Source: Planctomycetota bacterium (GTDB taxonomy: Bacteria > Planctomycetota > Phycisphaerae > UBA1845 > PWPN01). From it: a stretch of 64,000 bases of DNA. Where the stretch lies: the NCBI GenBank assembly GCA_029550525.1, contig JAKPHF010000048.1, positions 226,181 through 290,180 on the forward strand. Reading direction: 5' to 3'. This document shows positions 20,700 to 30,782 of this stretch, piece after piece; the first letter of the stretch is position 1; every line of letters starts with the position of its first letter. Made by a program: the position numbers and the translations under genes. Below the pieces are notes generated by a model. That model saw only the letters and a program-made list of their open reading frames with translations. It searched no databases and had not been told where the DNA came from.

Positions 20700-21002
20700 T
20701 TACGAACGCGAGCTGCCTGGGCTGAGCAGGGTCTGGACGGATTCACACGATGTACCAACGATGCGGATGGTCTTGCGAGGATTTGTCAGGCCCGATTCGA
20801 CGGTGACCTGCTGGACGCGGACGCCCAACGATTTGGCAATGAGCTTGCGGACGGCCTCGTTGGCAGCGCCGCGCTCAGGGGCGGCTGACACCGTTACCTT
20901 CAACGCACCGTCGAGCTCACCAACGATCCGGTCACGCGACGACTTGGGTACGACCTTCACATCGAGCAGAACATCTTTGCCTTGTTGCGTGAGCTGTAGC
21001 AT
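20700..21002 (-). CDS. DUF167 (YggU) family protein
   Basis: LLDVKVVPKSSRDRIVGELDGALKVTVSAAPERGAANEAVRKLIAKSLGV. Confidence 0.88.
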   Translation of the reverse strand: MLQLTQQGKDVLLDVKVVPKSSRDRIVGELDGALKVTVSAAPERGAANEAVRKLIAKSLGVRVQQVTVESGLTNPRKTIRIVGTSCESVQTLLSPGSSRS

Positions 21003-21016
21003 GGACTGATTTGTGC

Positions 21017-21097
21017 GAACGTGTGAGAGTGATAAAGTGAGAAAGGTGCCGTCTACGTTGCCCTTTCCTACGTTCTCACTTTCTCACATTCTCACTA
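21017..21097. repeat. 8-bp-period array GTGAGAAN (sense strand), partly inverted
   Basis: Minus strand after the 21095 stop: TAG TGAGAAT GTGAGAAA GTGAGAAC GTAGGAAAGG; plus-strand left arm GTGTGAGAGTGATAAAGTGAGAAAGG. Confidence 0.75.
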
Positions 21098-22930
21098 CCT
21101 GATTTTCAACACCACCAGCGTGACATCGTCCAACCGGTCCGCCAAACCGCGGAACCGTCGCAGGTCCCAATTGAGATTCTGCACGATGCGTTCGGCCGGC
21201 TGATCGGCATAACGCAGGAGCGACTCGGCCAGGCGCTGACGTCCGTACGACTCGTCGGCGAAGTTGAGAGCTTCCACCACGCCGTCGGTGTATAACAGAA
21301 TGATGTCGCCGCTTTGCAGCTCGACGATGCCGCGTTCGAATGTGGCCGTATAATCCACACCCAGCACCATCCCGCCGGTCTCGAGGTAGGTGATCTTGCC
21401 ATCGCGCAGATGCATGGGCGGGTCATGACCCGCGTTGCAGTAGGTCAGCCGCCGGCCGTCGGGCGTGATCACACCATAGAACGCCGTGGTGAACTCGCCG
21501 ATGGTCGTGTCACGGCACATGTGGCGGTTCACCTCGGCCATGATCACGTCTACGTCATACGTCACATACGCGTACACGCGCAGCGCCGACCGCAGCGAGG
21601 CCATCAGCAGCGAAGCAGGCACGCCTTTGCCCGACACGTCGGCGATGCCCACGCCGAGGTTGTCCTGCGGCAACTGGATCAGGTCGTAGAAGTCGCCGCC
21701 TACGCGATAGGTCGGACGATACAGCGCGCCGATTTCCACTTGCTTGCAGTCCGGCGCCTTGCGCGGAATCATTCGGCGCTGCACGTCGCCGGCGTAAGCG
21801 ATTTGGCGGGCGTAACGTTCGGCCTCGATGGCCTCGGCCAGGAGGCGGGCGTTGACGATCGCCGCCGCGGCCTGTGATGCCACCGCCTGAAGCAGGCTTT
21901 CCTCGTACGGCGTGAACGTATGCGGCTCGCCAGTATACACGCGGATCACGCCCACGGCCTTGCCGCGATAGATCATTCCACAGACCAGCCCACTGACGAT
22001 GCCTTCCTTGCGAGCTTGCTCCGGATAGCGCACCCGCGGGTCGTTGGGCATGTCGGCGATGCGGACCAGTTCGCCGTGGATGGCCGCCTGATCGATCGGG
22101 TTCTCGTCGACGCTGACCGGCCCCTTGTCGAGGTACTCCCACGAGAGGTTGTGCACGGCCTTGATACTGAGCGAGCCGCTGGCCTCGTCGAGCATCCGGA
22201 TACTGCACGCCTTGGTCTTCATAACCTCACAGACCATGCGGGCGGTCTTGTCCAGGATCTCCTTGAGATCGAGCGAGCCGGCGAACAAACCGGCAATGTT
22301 GTAGACGACGCTCAGCTCCTCGATACGTCGCCGCAGGTCCTCGTCCTGGGCGCAGAGGCTCGCGAAGAGCTCGACCAAGACGGCACCGAGATTGCGAATG
22401 GCCTCGGCCTGAGCGGCGGTCCAGCAGGGTAGCTCGCGGGCCGCCTGAAGCAGGGCGTCGCGATCGAGGCCGGTGGCGGCGGCCATCTCGGCGACCACCG
22501 AGTCGGGCAGCGGCTGGCGCGGCCGATCACCGAGCGTCAGCGTACCCACACGAGCGCCGGTGCGGATAACCGGTACGGCGAACCGACCCAGATAACCGCG
22601 ATCCAACAACCGTCTGGCGGGCAGGGCATTCTCCGCCGCGGCGGCCTGCCGGTGAGCATTTTCGACAAACTGTCGGCCCACCGGCGTTTCGATCAGTTGG
22701 CGCATGAAACTGCTGCCGGTGATGGGGCCGACCACGATCTCGTTGTTCTGGTTGAAAAGAATGACCGTGGTGGCCGTCGCTTCGGCGAACACGCCCAGGG
22801 ATCGGTGCAGCGACTGCCCGGACAGGGTGGACAACAGGTGATCGGCACAAAATTCGGCAGCGCACATGTCTTGTCGTCCTGTAGACCCCCGGGCTTGGTT
22901 CGAGGTTGGTGGGATTATACGGGAACTCAC
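21095..22930 (-). CDS. GAF domain / SpoIIE-type PP2C serine phosphatase (RsbU-like)
   Basis: AGDVQRRMIPRKAPD, YRVGGDFYDLIQL, GIADVSGKGVPASLLMASLRS, YCNAGHDPPM, LYTDGVVEA; start may be ATG at 22869. Confidence 0.92.
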   Translation of the reverse strand: MSSRIIPPTSNQARGSTGRQDMCAAEFCADHLLSTLSGQSLHRSLGVFAEATATTVILFNQNNEIVVGPITGSSFMRQLIETPVGRQFVENAHRQAAAAENALPARRLLDRGYLGRFAVPVIRTGARVGTLTLGDRPRQPLPDSVVAEMAAATGLDRDALLQAARELPCWTAAQAEAIRNLGAVLVELFASLCAQDEDLRRRIEELSVVYNIAGLFAGSLDLKEILDKTARMVCEVMKTKACSIRMLDEASGSLSIKAVHNLSWEYLDKGPVSVDENPIDQAAIHGELVRIADMPNDPRVRYPEQARKEGIVSGLVCGMIYRGKAVGVIRVYTGEPHTFTPYEESLLQAVASQAAAAIVNARLLAEAIEAERYARQIAYAGDVQRRMIPRKAPDCKQVEIGALYRPTYRVGGDFYDLIQLPQDNLGVGIADVSGKGVPASLLMASLRSALRVYAYVTYDVDVIMAEVNRHMCRDTTIGEFTTAFYGVITPDGRRLTYCNAGHDPPMHLRDGKITYLETGGMVLGVDYTATFERGIVELQSGDIILLYTDGVVEALNFADESYGRQRLAESLLRYADQPAERIVQNLNWDLRRFRGLADRLDDVTLVVLKIR

Positions 22931-22995
22931 AGGCGCGGCAAAGCTACGGCGGGTCAGGGCGGCCCCGAGGCAGGTCCGCCTGTGAAGCCGGCGGC

Positions 22996-23129
22996 GCTGT
23001 TAGGCTATGAAGCTCTGAGCTGTTGGCAAGAGCGAGGAGAGGCCGTCGAGTCAGAGAGTCTCTCTGCGCCCCGGCGTCACGGTAATGCAGTCCTGTAGGT
23101 CTGGCTTACAGCTTATAGCTCATAGCTCT
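22996..23129. repeat. Heptamer repeat D, two opposed partial arrays
   Basis: GGCTATGAAGCTCTGAGCTGTTGGC ... GGCTTACAGCTTATAGCTCATAGCTCT. Confidence 0.8.
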
Positions 23130-23133
23130 TCCG

Positions 23134-24552
23134 TCACCGCTTGTAGAACGTGTTTCCGCGGTAAGTGTACTTGCTGAGGCGGTTGTTGACGTAGAGCGAC
23201 TCGAGGATGAACTCGGCGGCACTGGCGAGGGCGGCCGGTTCGTCGGCGGGTAAGCCGGCTTTGGCGCAGACGGCACGGCTCTCGCGAATGAGGCCTCGCA
23301 CCTTCTCGGCCGAAGCGACCAAGTCCTCCGAAGCAATATCGTCGCCGATCTCCACGTTCGTCTTGCCGCCCTGGAACTGCTGCACGATGGCGTCGAGCTC
23401 GTCCACGTCGACGTACTTGGCCGCAACATTCTTCACTGCCTCACCCAGCAAGGCGGTGATGAGCTTGTCCTCGCCCTGCTCATCCTCGGCGAGCATGAGT
23501 TCGATCTTGCCGCGGCAACTGGCGTTGATGTTCGCCAGGTCGCTCACGCGCGGCATGACCTGCGGTTCGCCGAGAACGATGCCGCGACGCTCGGCGTTGG
23601 AGACCAGCGTCTCCATGCAGGTGATCGACGCGCGGACGGACACGCCCGACTGCTGATTCACGTGCGGACTGGTCCGGGCCAGCCGCACGAACTCTTCCAC
23701 CACTTCGGCCATGAACCGAGGAACGACCACCTTGGGCCCCTGCCCATCGCGCTCGATCCAGGCGTTCTCGGCGGTGATGGCCATCGATTCCTCGATAGTG
23801 CGCGGGTAGTGCGTGCGGATGACCGACCCGATGCGGTCCTTGAGCGGCGTGACGATACGGCCGCGGTTGGTGTAGTCCTCCGGGTTGGCGCTGAAGACCA
23901 TGTACACGTCCAGCGGCAGTCGCACGGGAAAGCCGCGGATCTGCACGTCACGCTCCTGCAGGACGTTGAACAAACCCACCTGAATCCGCGGGGCCAGGTC
24001 GGGCAGCTCGTTGATGGCGAAGATGCCGAGATTGCTGCGCGGGATGAGCCCGAAGTGCATGACCGACTCGTCGGCGAGGTACCGGCCTTCGGCGTGTTTC
24101 ACCAAGTCGATCTCGCCGAGCAGGTCGGCGATGGTGACATCGGGCGTGGCCAGCTTCTCCTGGTAGCGATCGTCACGATGAATCCAGCGGATGGGTGTCT
24201 CGTCGCCCTTCTCGGCAATGATGGCCCGCGACTGGCGGAACATGGGGGCGACCGGGTCGTCGGGCAGATCGGCGTCGGCCACCACCGGCCGGTACTCGTC
24301 GAGCAGGCTGGTCAGGGCGCGAAGCATGCGCGTCTTGGCCTGGCCGCGCAGGCCGAGAAAGAGCATGTCGTGGCGGCTCAGGATGGCGTTGACGATCTGC
24401 GGAATGACGGTGTCGTCGTAGCCGATGATGCCGGGAAACAGAGGCTCGCCCGCGCGGAGCTTGCGGATGAGGTTGTCGCGCATTTCATCCCGGATGGAAC
24501 GCGGGCGGTAGCCGTTTGCTTTCAGATCACCCAGTGTCGAAGGTCGATTCAT
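23134..24552 (-). CDS. MoxR/ChlI-like AAA+ ATPase
   Basis: GIIGYDDTVIPQIVNAILSRHDMLFLGLRGQAKTRMLRAL; INELPDLAPRIQVGLFNVLQERDVQIRGF; VFSANPEDYTNRGRIVTPLKDRIGS. Confidence 0.9.
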   Translation of the reverse strand: MNRPSTLGDLKANGYRPRSIRDEMRDNLIRKLRAGEPLFPGIIGYDDTVIPQIVNAILSRHDMLFLGLRGQAKTRMLRALTSLLDEYRPVVADADLPDDPVAPMFRQSRAIIAEKGDETPIRWIHRDDRYQEKLATPDVTIADLLGEIDLVKHAEGRYLADESVMHFGLIPRSNLGIFAINELPDLAPRIQVGLFNVLQERDVQIRGFPVRLPLDVYMVFSANPEDYTNRGRIVTPLKDRIGSVIRTHYPRTIEESMAITAENAWIERDGQGPKVVVPRFMAEVVEEFVRLARTSPHVNQQSGVSVRASITCMETLVSNAERRGIVLGEPQVMPRVSDLANINASCRGKIELMLAEDEQGEDKLITALLGEAVKNVAAKYVDVDELDAIVQQFQGGKTNVEIGDDIASEDLVASAEKVRGLIRESRAVCAKAGLPADEPAALASAAEFILESLYVNNRLSKYTYRGNTFYKR

Positions 24553-24703
24553 CGGAGTTCTCGCTTGTCCGCCCCGGTCTGACCACCCGTCCGAGGCACA
24601 CCGGATGGTAAGAGCCGGCGGAACCGAATTCCAACCGCGGATCTGCGGCCGGTCGGGTACAATTCATATGTGCCGACTCGTTCGTGATGTGTGGAGCGGT
24701 CGC

Positions 24704-25729
24704 ATGTACGGTCACTTGCTTCGCAGCGTGCGTCTGGTGGGCGGCCTGGTCGCCGGCCGAGTCCTCGGCAGGCCAATGGTGCTGTCGCACCTGGTCACCG
24801 CCCGCTGCCCCTGCCGATGCGAGACCTGCTTGTGGCGCGGGTTGTCCGGCGAGGAAGAGGAGTTGACCGTCGCCGAGATTGCCCGAGTCTACCGCGACGC
24901 CGCACGCTGCGGCCTGCGGGTCAACTCCATCTGGGGAGGCGAACCGCTGATCCGCCGCGACCTGCCGGCCATTCTCCAGGCCTCGCGGGACGCCGGGCTG
25001 TGGAACGTGTTGATCGCCAGCGGCTACCGCTTTCACGAGCGGTTCGAGGAAGTCGTACCGCAACTGGACGTGGCCATCTTCTCGCTCGATCACTTGGGCG
25101 AGCGGCACGACGCCATGCGCGGCCAGCCCGGCCTGTTCGACGCCGTGTGCACTGCCATTCGCCGCATGCGGTCCGAAGTGCCCGAAAAACGGGTGTTCAT
25201 CAACACGGTCGTGAGCCGTCTGAATGTGGACATCGTGCCGCGGTTGGCTCGGCTGGCCAGGGAATTGGGGACGCCGATCTACTTCAACCCCATGGAGACC
25301 GGGATGCTGGGCGGGCCGGAGAGCGCCACGGCCAAAGAGGACTTGGCCTTGGATGATGCCGGGCTGTCGGAGCTGGCGCGGCGGCTCATCGTGCTCAAGG
25401 GCCGCGGCTACCCTGTGGCGAACAGCTACACGTTGCTGCGTGGCTTTCTTGGCGGCAAGCAGCCGTACCGGTGCCATGCCCGCAAGGTCTTCCTGGAGCT
25501 GCGGCCGAACGGCGACCTAATGGACTGCCTCGACCGGTTTCGCCCGGTAGCCAATGTGCGGGAGACACCGCTGGCGGAGGTGTTGTGCCGGCGGGAGATT
25601 CGGCGATTACGGCTGAAGGATGTCGGTTGTCACTTCTGCAACAACGCCAACGTGATTGAAACGTCCAACGTCTGGGCCCTACGGCCGGAAAGCGTCTGCG
25701 CCCTGATTCGGCGCAGCATCGCCGGTTGA
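24704..25729 (+). CDS. Radical SAM protein with additional C-terminal cysteines
   Basis: TARCPCRCETCLWRG (CX3CX2C), NSIWGGEPLIRRDLP, C-terminal LMDCLDRF / VGCHFCNN; track ORF starts at 24605, ATG 24704 has GGAG upstream. Confidence 0.88.
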   Translation: MYGHLLRSVRLVGGLVAGRVLGRPMVLSHLVTARCPCRCETCLWRGLSGEEEELTVAEIARVYRDAARCGLRVNSIWGGEPLIRRDLPAILQASRDAGLWNVLIASGYRFHERFEEVVPQLDVAIFSLDHLGERHDAMRGQPGLFDAVCTAIRRMRSEVPEKRVFINTVVSRLNVDIVPRLARLARELGTPIYFNPMETGMLGGPESATAKEDLALDDAGLSELARRLIVLKGRGYPVANSYTLLRGFLGGKQPYRCHARKVFLELRPNGDLMDCLDRFRPVANVRETPLAEVLCRREIRRLRLKDVGCHFCNNANVIETSNVWALRPESVCALIRRSIAG

Positions 25730-25928
25730 CAACGACCGTGAGCGCCTCTTTCACCCGCGTGCCGCAGGAAGCTCAGACCCCAACCTCGCTGTCCGCCTCG
25801 CCAGCCCCCGGCACGGGCGGGCATGTACCACGCCAACGGCGCCGGTGGCCGAAACGACGTTGGTCGCATCGAATCACCGCGCCTAGAGTGCGGCGTCAGG
25901 GAATAATCCAAGAGTGGAGGTTGTGGAC

Positions 25929-26333
25929 ATGACGGAACTGACGTTGGAGCAGGCGCAGGCGGTGGTGAAGGCGGCCGTGGAGAAGGCCCAGGCCGACGGG
26001 CTCAAAATGAACGTGGCCGTGGTCGATGCGGGGGCCAATCTGAAAGCTTTTGCCCGGATGGACGGGGCGTGGCTCGGCTCGGTTGACATAGCCATCAAAA
26101 AAGCGCGGACGGCTCGCCTGTTCGACATGCCCACGGGCGAAATCGGGAAGCTCTCGCAGCCGGGCGGCTCGTTGTACAACATCGAGGTTTCCAACGGTGG
26201 GTTGATCACGTTTCCGGGCGGCATGCCCCTCAAGAACGGCAAGGGCGAAATCGTCGGCGCGATCGGTGTTTCCGGCAGTACGGTCGAGAACGACCATGCG
26301 GTCGCGTCGGCCGGTGCCGCGGCGCTCGTCTGA
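25929..26333 (+). CDS. GlcG/HbpS family (heme-binding-like) protein
   Basis: [62 protein letters not shown]...[25 protein letters not shown] upstream. Confidence 0.88.
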   Translation: MTELTLEQAQAVVKAAVEKAQADGLKMNVAVVDAGANLKAFARMDGAWLGSVDIAIKKARTARLFDMPTGEIGKLSQPGGSLYNIEVSNGGLITFPGGMPLKNGKGEIVGAIGVSGSTVENDHAVASAGAAALV

Positions 26334-26410
26334 CACCGTCGCGCGGTTATCTTGCCGGGCTGCGCGCCGAGGGGTATGCTGGAGCCTGATCACGTTCAAG
26401 GACAGGCCGA

Positions 26411-26995
26411 ATGGCATCACCCAGGCCCATGCGAATTCGTTTTCTGACGCTCATCTGTGTGGCGGTCTGCACCGTTGCGACCGCCCTCGGATGGGTCGCC
26501 GGCGCCATGGGCACGTATTTGTACGCACACGATTTGGTCATGACGGTCACGCCTGCCCTGGGCGGATGGATCGGAGCCTGTAGCGCGCTGGCGTCGGCGA
26601 TCGTCTGGGCGCGGTGCATCGTACCGTTGTCGCTGTATCAGGTGAGCGGGTTGCGGTCGATGGCCGGGCTGGTCGGCCTGGGCGCCGGCGTGCTGGGCGC
26701 CGTGTTGCTGCATGCCGGGCTCATGATTGCCGCCAGTGAGGTGCAACTGAAGGCCCTGGCGGTGGGGCTGGGCATGATCGCGCCGGCCGGACTGATCATG
26801 GGCCTGTTCGCCGGCCATCTCTGCCGCCTGGCGGTGACCACCGAGCGCGCCTATCGGTCCCATCGGCCCGAGGGCCGTATGCGCCGTCCCATTCCGTTTG
26901 ACGGGCCCCTGCCCGTGCCCGATCCCATGGAGCAACTCGACGTGCGCACCTGCTTCCACCCGCGCCCCAACTTCCGGGACGAGTACGACGCGTAA
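26411..26995 (+). CDS. Hypothetical integral membrane protein (194 aa)
   Basis: Four or five hydrophobic segments, cytoplasmic-like Pro-rich tail. Confidence 0.65.
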   Translation: MASPRPMRIRFLTLICVAVCTVATALGWVAGAMGTYLYAHDLVMTVTPALGGWIGACSALASAIVWARCIVPLSLYQVSGLRSMAGLVGLGAGVLGAVLLHAGLMIAASEVQLKALAVGLGMIAPAGLIMGLFAGHLCRLAVTTERAYRSHRPEGRMRRPIPFDGPLPVPDPMEQLDVRTCFHPRPNFRDEYDA

Positions 26996-27091
26996 TCGCC
27001 TCCGCCCGCGCTGTCATTTTCTTCCCCCGTCGACCATCGATAGGACACGTAGTGTCTATTATGTGACATCCTGCCAAAGTAAGATGAATGC

Positions 27092-27187
27092 AACCACAGA
27101 GACGCAGAGGCACAGAGAAGCAGAAATAGTTGTCAGCTCTCCGCCATCAGCCGTCGGTCAGACATCCGGCTGATAGCTCACAGCTCA
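27092..27187. repeat. Intergenic composite repeat E: CACAGAG-type motif followed by heptamer remnants
   Basis: AACCACAGAGACGCAGAGGCACAGAGAAG ... CCGGCTGATAGCTCACAGCTCACCC. Confidence 0.65.
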
Positions 27188-27284
27188 CCCTGTGAGCATC
27201 GCAGGGCCTGAGCTTGTTCCAAACATATCAGCTTCATCGCCGACTGACATTCTCACTGGCCACGATCCATCCGTCTGCTTTTTT

Positions 27285-27314
27285 ATCCGTGTTCATCCGC
27301 GTCATCCGTGGTTC
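27285..27314. repeat. Dispersed-type repeat ATCCGTGTTCATCCGCGTCATCCGTGGTTC
   Basis: Three imperfect ATCCGYG units in 30 bp. Confidence 0.55.
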
Positions 27315-27539
27315 AAGAGGAGGGTGGGAAGACAAGCAGAAGCTGGCGGTCGGGGGTTGGGGACATGGTCGGAAAGGTTCGAGGCCAGGACGAAGGTTGC
27401 GACGACTGGTTTGCGAACCCCGAGAGTGGCGGCGACCGAAAACGGTAGCCGTGGGGGGCGGGACCGCCGTGACTGATGGCTCCGGGAGGAGGGAGGATGG
27501 GCCGGGGGGTTTGGAGATTTGGGCGGCGGTGCGTAATGT

Positions 27540-29777
27540 ATGCCCATGGAGCCCAACCGTCCGGTCATCAACAAGATCGAGAATGCGCCGGTGCACGCCG
27601 GGGCCGGCACACCGGCCCACTGGCGCTCGCCGGCGTTCCTGCCCGCCGCCATCCTCGTGCTCGCGGGGCTGGCGGTGGCTCAGGAATCGGTGGTCGCACT
27701 GGCCTACGCGCTGATCGAGGGCGGCGTGGTGCTGGGCCTGCTCGCGGCGGCGGCGTTGGCCGGCGTGTGGTGGACTCACCTGCTGGGGCTGGGCCGCGAG
27801 GAGTGGCGCGAGCGGCTCATGGTCGGAGCGGGCCTGGGAATCGGAACACTTTCGCTCGCAGTGCTCGCCTTGGGTTCGGCGGGGTGTCTGGCTCAGACCG
27901 CATATCCGCTGGTCGGCGTCATCGTTGTTGCCGCCTTGCTGCGAGCGGGCCTCGATGTGCGGAGGGCGTTTACCGCCGCAGGGACGAACAGCGAGCGTGA
28001 GGATCAAGCGGCGACCCCGCCCTCGAAGGCACCGCCATCGGCGCGAGATCCGAATGTGGCCAAGCGAGTTCGCCGCGAGGCGCTGGCACTGGCGGGTTAC
28101 CACTATCTCTGGCTGCTGGCCATCCCGTTTCTGGCCTTCACCGTGCTGGCCGCCACCTTGCCGCCGGGCATTCTCTGGCGCGAGGAAGCCCACGGCTACG
28201 ACGTGCTCGAGTACCATCTGGCCGTCCCCAAAGACTTCTTCGAGGCCGGCCGGATCTTCTTCATGCCCTATAACGTGTACAGCAACTTCCCGCTCAACAG
28301 CGGGATGCTGTCGCTCCTGTTCATGACGTTGCGGGGCGATGCGATCGAGGCCGCCTTCGCTGCTCAACTGACCAACGTGGGATTGGCGGTGCTCTTCGTC
28401 GCGGCCGCATGGTGGGCCGGCCGATTCTACTCGCGAAAGGCGGGGGTCATCGCCGGCGTGCTGGCGGCGACCACGCCGTGGATTTCCTACCTGGCGGGCA
28501 TTGCGTACGTTGAGCCGGGCATGCTGGCCATGGGCATGCTCGCCTTGGGGGCCATCCTCCGCTCCGCACAGCCTGGGCCCAACGCAAGTCGATGGGTTCT
28601 CGCAGCAGGGCTGCTGGCCGGCCTGGCATGCGGCTACAAGTACACCGCGGTTCCGCTGGTCGCCATTCCGCTGGCGGTCGTGCCGCTGCTGGTCGAGCGA
28701 GATTGGGCGACTTGCCTCAAGCACGTGGGCCTGTTCGCTGCCGGGGCGTTGCTCACGTTTTCGCCTTGGATGATTCGCAATCTCGTCAACACGGGCAATC
28801 CGGTCTTCCCGCTGGCCTGGTCGGTATTCGGGGCAAGGGAGGGGGTTTGGGACGAAGAGCTGCAGGCGCGCTGGCAGCGAGGCCACGGCTGGGCCGGCTC
28901 AGGTATCGGTCCGGACCAGCCGCTCCTGCGGGCCGTGCTCGAGCGAACGGTGCTCGACGTGCGACTGGGCCTCATGTTGGTGATCCTGGCCATCGCCGGC
29001 GCGATTCGCAAACGCGATCGCTGGACACTGGCCTTCCTCGTCGTGTTGGGCCTCCAGGCGGTGATCTGGTTTACAGCCACCCACCTGTTTGCACGATTTG
29101 CCGTTGTCTTGATCCTACCCCTGCTGCTGTTAGCATCACGGCTCGCCGATGGCCTCAAGTCGCGTGTGACCAACAGCGTCATCGTAGTGGCTGTCGTGCT
29201 GGGGGCCATGTGGAACCTTTACCATTTTGCCAGGCTTTATTATATTCACACCCACGTGCGGACCGAGTCGGGCGAGATACAGGCCATAGAGGCCCACGGC
29301 CATACCGATTGGTTTACCAGCGGCCAGTATCCGGGTTACGGTTATCTGGAAATCGTTAACGAACTGGAAGGTTCGCGTGTCATGTTTGTGGGGGAGGCGC
29401 GGACCTTTTATGTCAAGCCGGCCCGGGACTACGCCGTCGTGTTCAGCCGACATCCGCTGGCCGAAGCGGTCGAGCGGATTGTGGTTCAGCCGGACGATTC
29501 GCCGGCGGCCACGTCCGCAGCCAGCGAAAGCCCGCCGCGCCGGGCCCCGGACTACCGGGCGGTCGTGCGGTGGTTGTCGCAGCGCGGTGTCACGCACGTG
29601 CTGGTGAACTGGTTCGAGCTGGAACGACTGCATCGGACGTACGGCTTGGACCGGCAATTGACGCGCGGACTGTTTGAGGAACTGGAAGCTGCCGGCCTGC
29701 AACGCGTGGGCGGAGGCGATTTCATGACCGACGAGGGGATTCCCTACGCCACGCTATATGAGGTGCCAGATGAGTGA
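27540..29777 (+). CDS. GT39/ArnT-like multi-pass membrane glycosyltransferase
   Basis: 745 aa, many TM segments, EYHLAVPKDFFEAGRIFFMPYNVYSNFPLNSGML. Confidence 0.8.
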   Translation: MPMEPNRPVINKIENAPVHAGAGTPAHWRSPAFLPAAILVLAGLAVAQESVVALAYALIEGGVVLGLLAAAALAGVWWTHLLGLGREEWRERLMVGAGLGIGTLSLAVLALGSAGCLAQTAYPLVGVIVVAALLRAGLDVRRAFTAAGTNSEREDQAATPPSKAPPSARDPNVAKRVRREALALAGYHYLWLLAIPFLAFTVLAATLPPGILWREEAHGYDVLEYHLAVPKDFFEAGRIFFMPYNVYSNFPLNSGMLSLLFMTLRGDAIEAAFAAQLTNVGLAVLFVAAAWWAGRFYSRKAGVIAGVLAATTPWISYLAGIAYVEPGMLAMGMLALGAILRSAQPGPNASRWVLAAGLLAGLACGYKYTAVPLVAIPLAVVPLLVERDWATCLKHVGLFAAGALLTFSPWMIRNLVNTGNPVFPLAWSVFGAREGVWDEELQARWQRGHGWAGSGIGPDQPLLRAVLERTVLDVRLGLMLVILAIAGAIRKRDRWTLAFLVVLGLQAVIWFTATHLFARFAVVLILPLLLLASRLADGLKSRVTNSVIVVAVVLGAMWNLYHFARLYYIHTHVRTESGEIQAIEAHGHTDWFTSGQYPGYGYLEIVNELEGSRVMFVGEARTFYVKPARDYAVVFSRHPLAEAVERIVVQPDDSPAATSAASESPPRRAPDYRAVVRWLSQRGVTHVLVNWFELERLHRTYGLDRQLTRGLFEELEAAGLQRVGGGDFMTDEGIPYATLYEVPDE

Positions 29778-30726
29778 CATTGTGAACGTCGGAATCTGCT
29801 GCGTGGACGCCATCGGCCAGACCATCGATGATTACCCGCCGCCGGGTGGCCTTCGCCTGTTTGACAAGCTGACGCTGACCACTGGCGGCAACGCCGTCAA
29901 TTGCTCCATCGCCCTCGGCAAGATGGGCGTGCAATGCGAGGCCATCGTCAAGGTTGGCGACGATGCCCTGGGCGAGTTCGTGGTAAGCGAACTCCGCAAG
30001 TACAACGTGGGCATCGAAGGCGTCATCCACGGCAAAGGCATTCACACGCCCTACACGTTCGCGTGCATCTTTACCGGCGGTCAGCGCAGTTTCTTCCACA
30101 CGCAAGGCGCCAACGGCACGCTGTCCTACGACGAGATCAATCTGGGCATCATCAAGAAGGCCAAGTTCTGCTTCGTCACCGGCACCATGGTCATGAAGAC
30201 CTTCGACGGTGAGCAGACGGCCCGATTGCTCGCCGACGCCCGGAACGCGGGTGTCAAGACGCTGCTCGACACGGTCTACGTGGACAACGCTCCGCTCGAG
30301 CTGTGGCACGCGAACATCCTGCCGTGCCTGCCGCACCTGGATTACTTCATCCCCTCGCAGCCGGAGGCACGCAAGATCACCGGCCTGCAGGACCCGTCGG
30401 AGATGGCCCGGTTCCTGCAGTCCAAGGGCTGCAAGAACGTGGTGATCAAGATGGACGAGCACGGGGCGTTCTGCCGCGACGCCGCCGGCAACGAGACCAT
30501 GGTCCCGTCGTACAAGGTGGACAAGGTCGTGGACACCACCGGCGCGGGCGACACCTGGTGCGCCGGCTTCCTCGCCGGGCTCCGCGATGGGCTGTCCATG
30601 CCCGAGGCCGCTTTGCTGGGTAATGCCACCGCCGCTCACTGCATTCAGGCCGCCGGTGCGTCGACGGGCATCGTGCCGCTCGAGCAGATCAAGCGGTTCC
30701 AGAAGCAGACCGCCACGCGAGCCTGA
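29770..30726 (+). CDS. PfkB family carbohydrate kinase
   Basis: LTTGGNAVNCSIALGKMGV, DTTGAGDTWCAGFLAGL; overlaps the previous CDS by 8 bp. Confidence 0.93.
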   Translation: MSDIVNVGICCVDAIGQTIDDYPPPGGLRLFDKLTLTTGGNAVNCSIALGKMGVQCEAIVKVGDDALGEFVVSELRKYNVGIEGVIHGKGIHTPYTFACIFTGGQRSFFHTQGANGTLSYDEINLGIIKKAKFCFVTGTMVMKTFDGEQTARLLADARNAGVKTLLDTVYVDNAPLELWHANILPCLPHLDYFIPSQPEARKITGLQDPSEMARFLQSKGCKNVVIKMDEHGAFCRDAAGNETMVPSYKVDKVVDTTGAGDTWCAGFLAGLRDGLSMPEAALLGNATAAHCIQAAGASTGIVPLEQIKRFQKQTATRA

Positions 30727-30782
30727 CGGCGGAAACGATACAAAAGTACACCAGCCGCGGTGACCACCAGGGGAGGGACAGT

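Noticed and set aside
27234-28886. 550-aa minus ORF spanning intergenic DNA and the GT39-like gene
   Set aside because: Crosses repeats and opposes a convincing multi-TM protein; no domain recognised.
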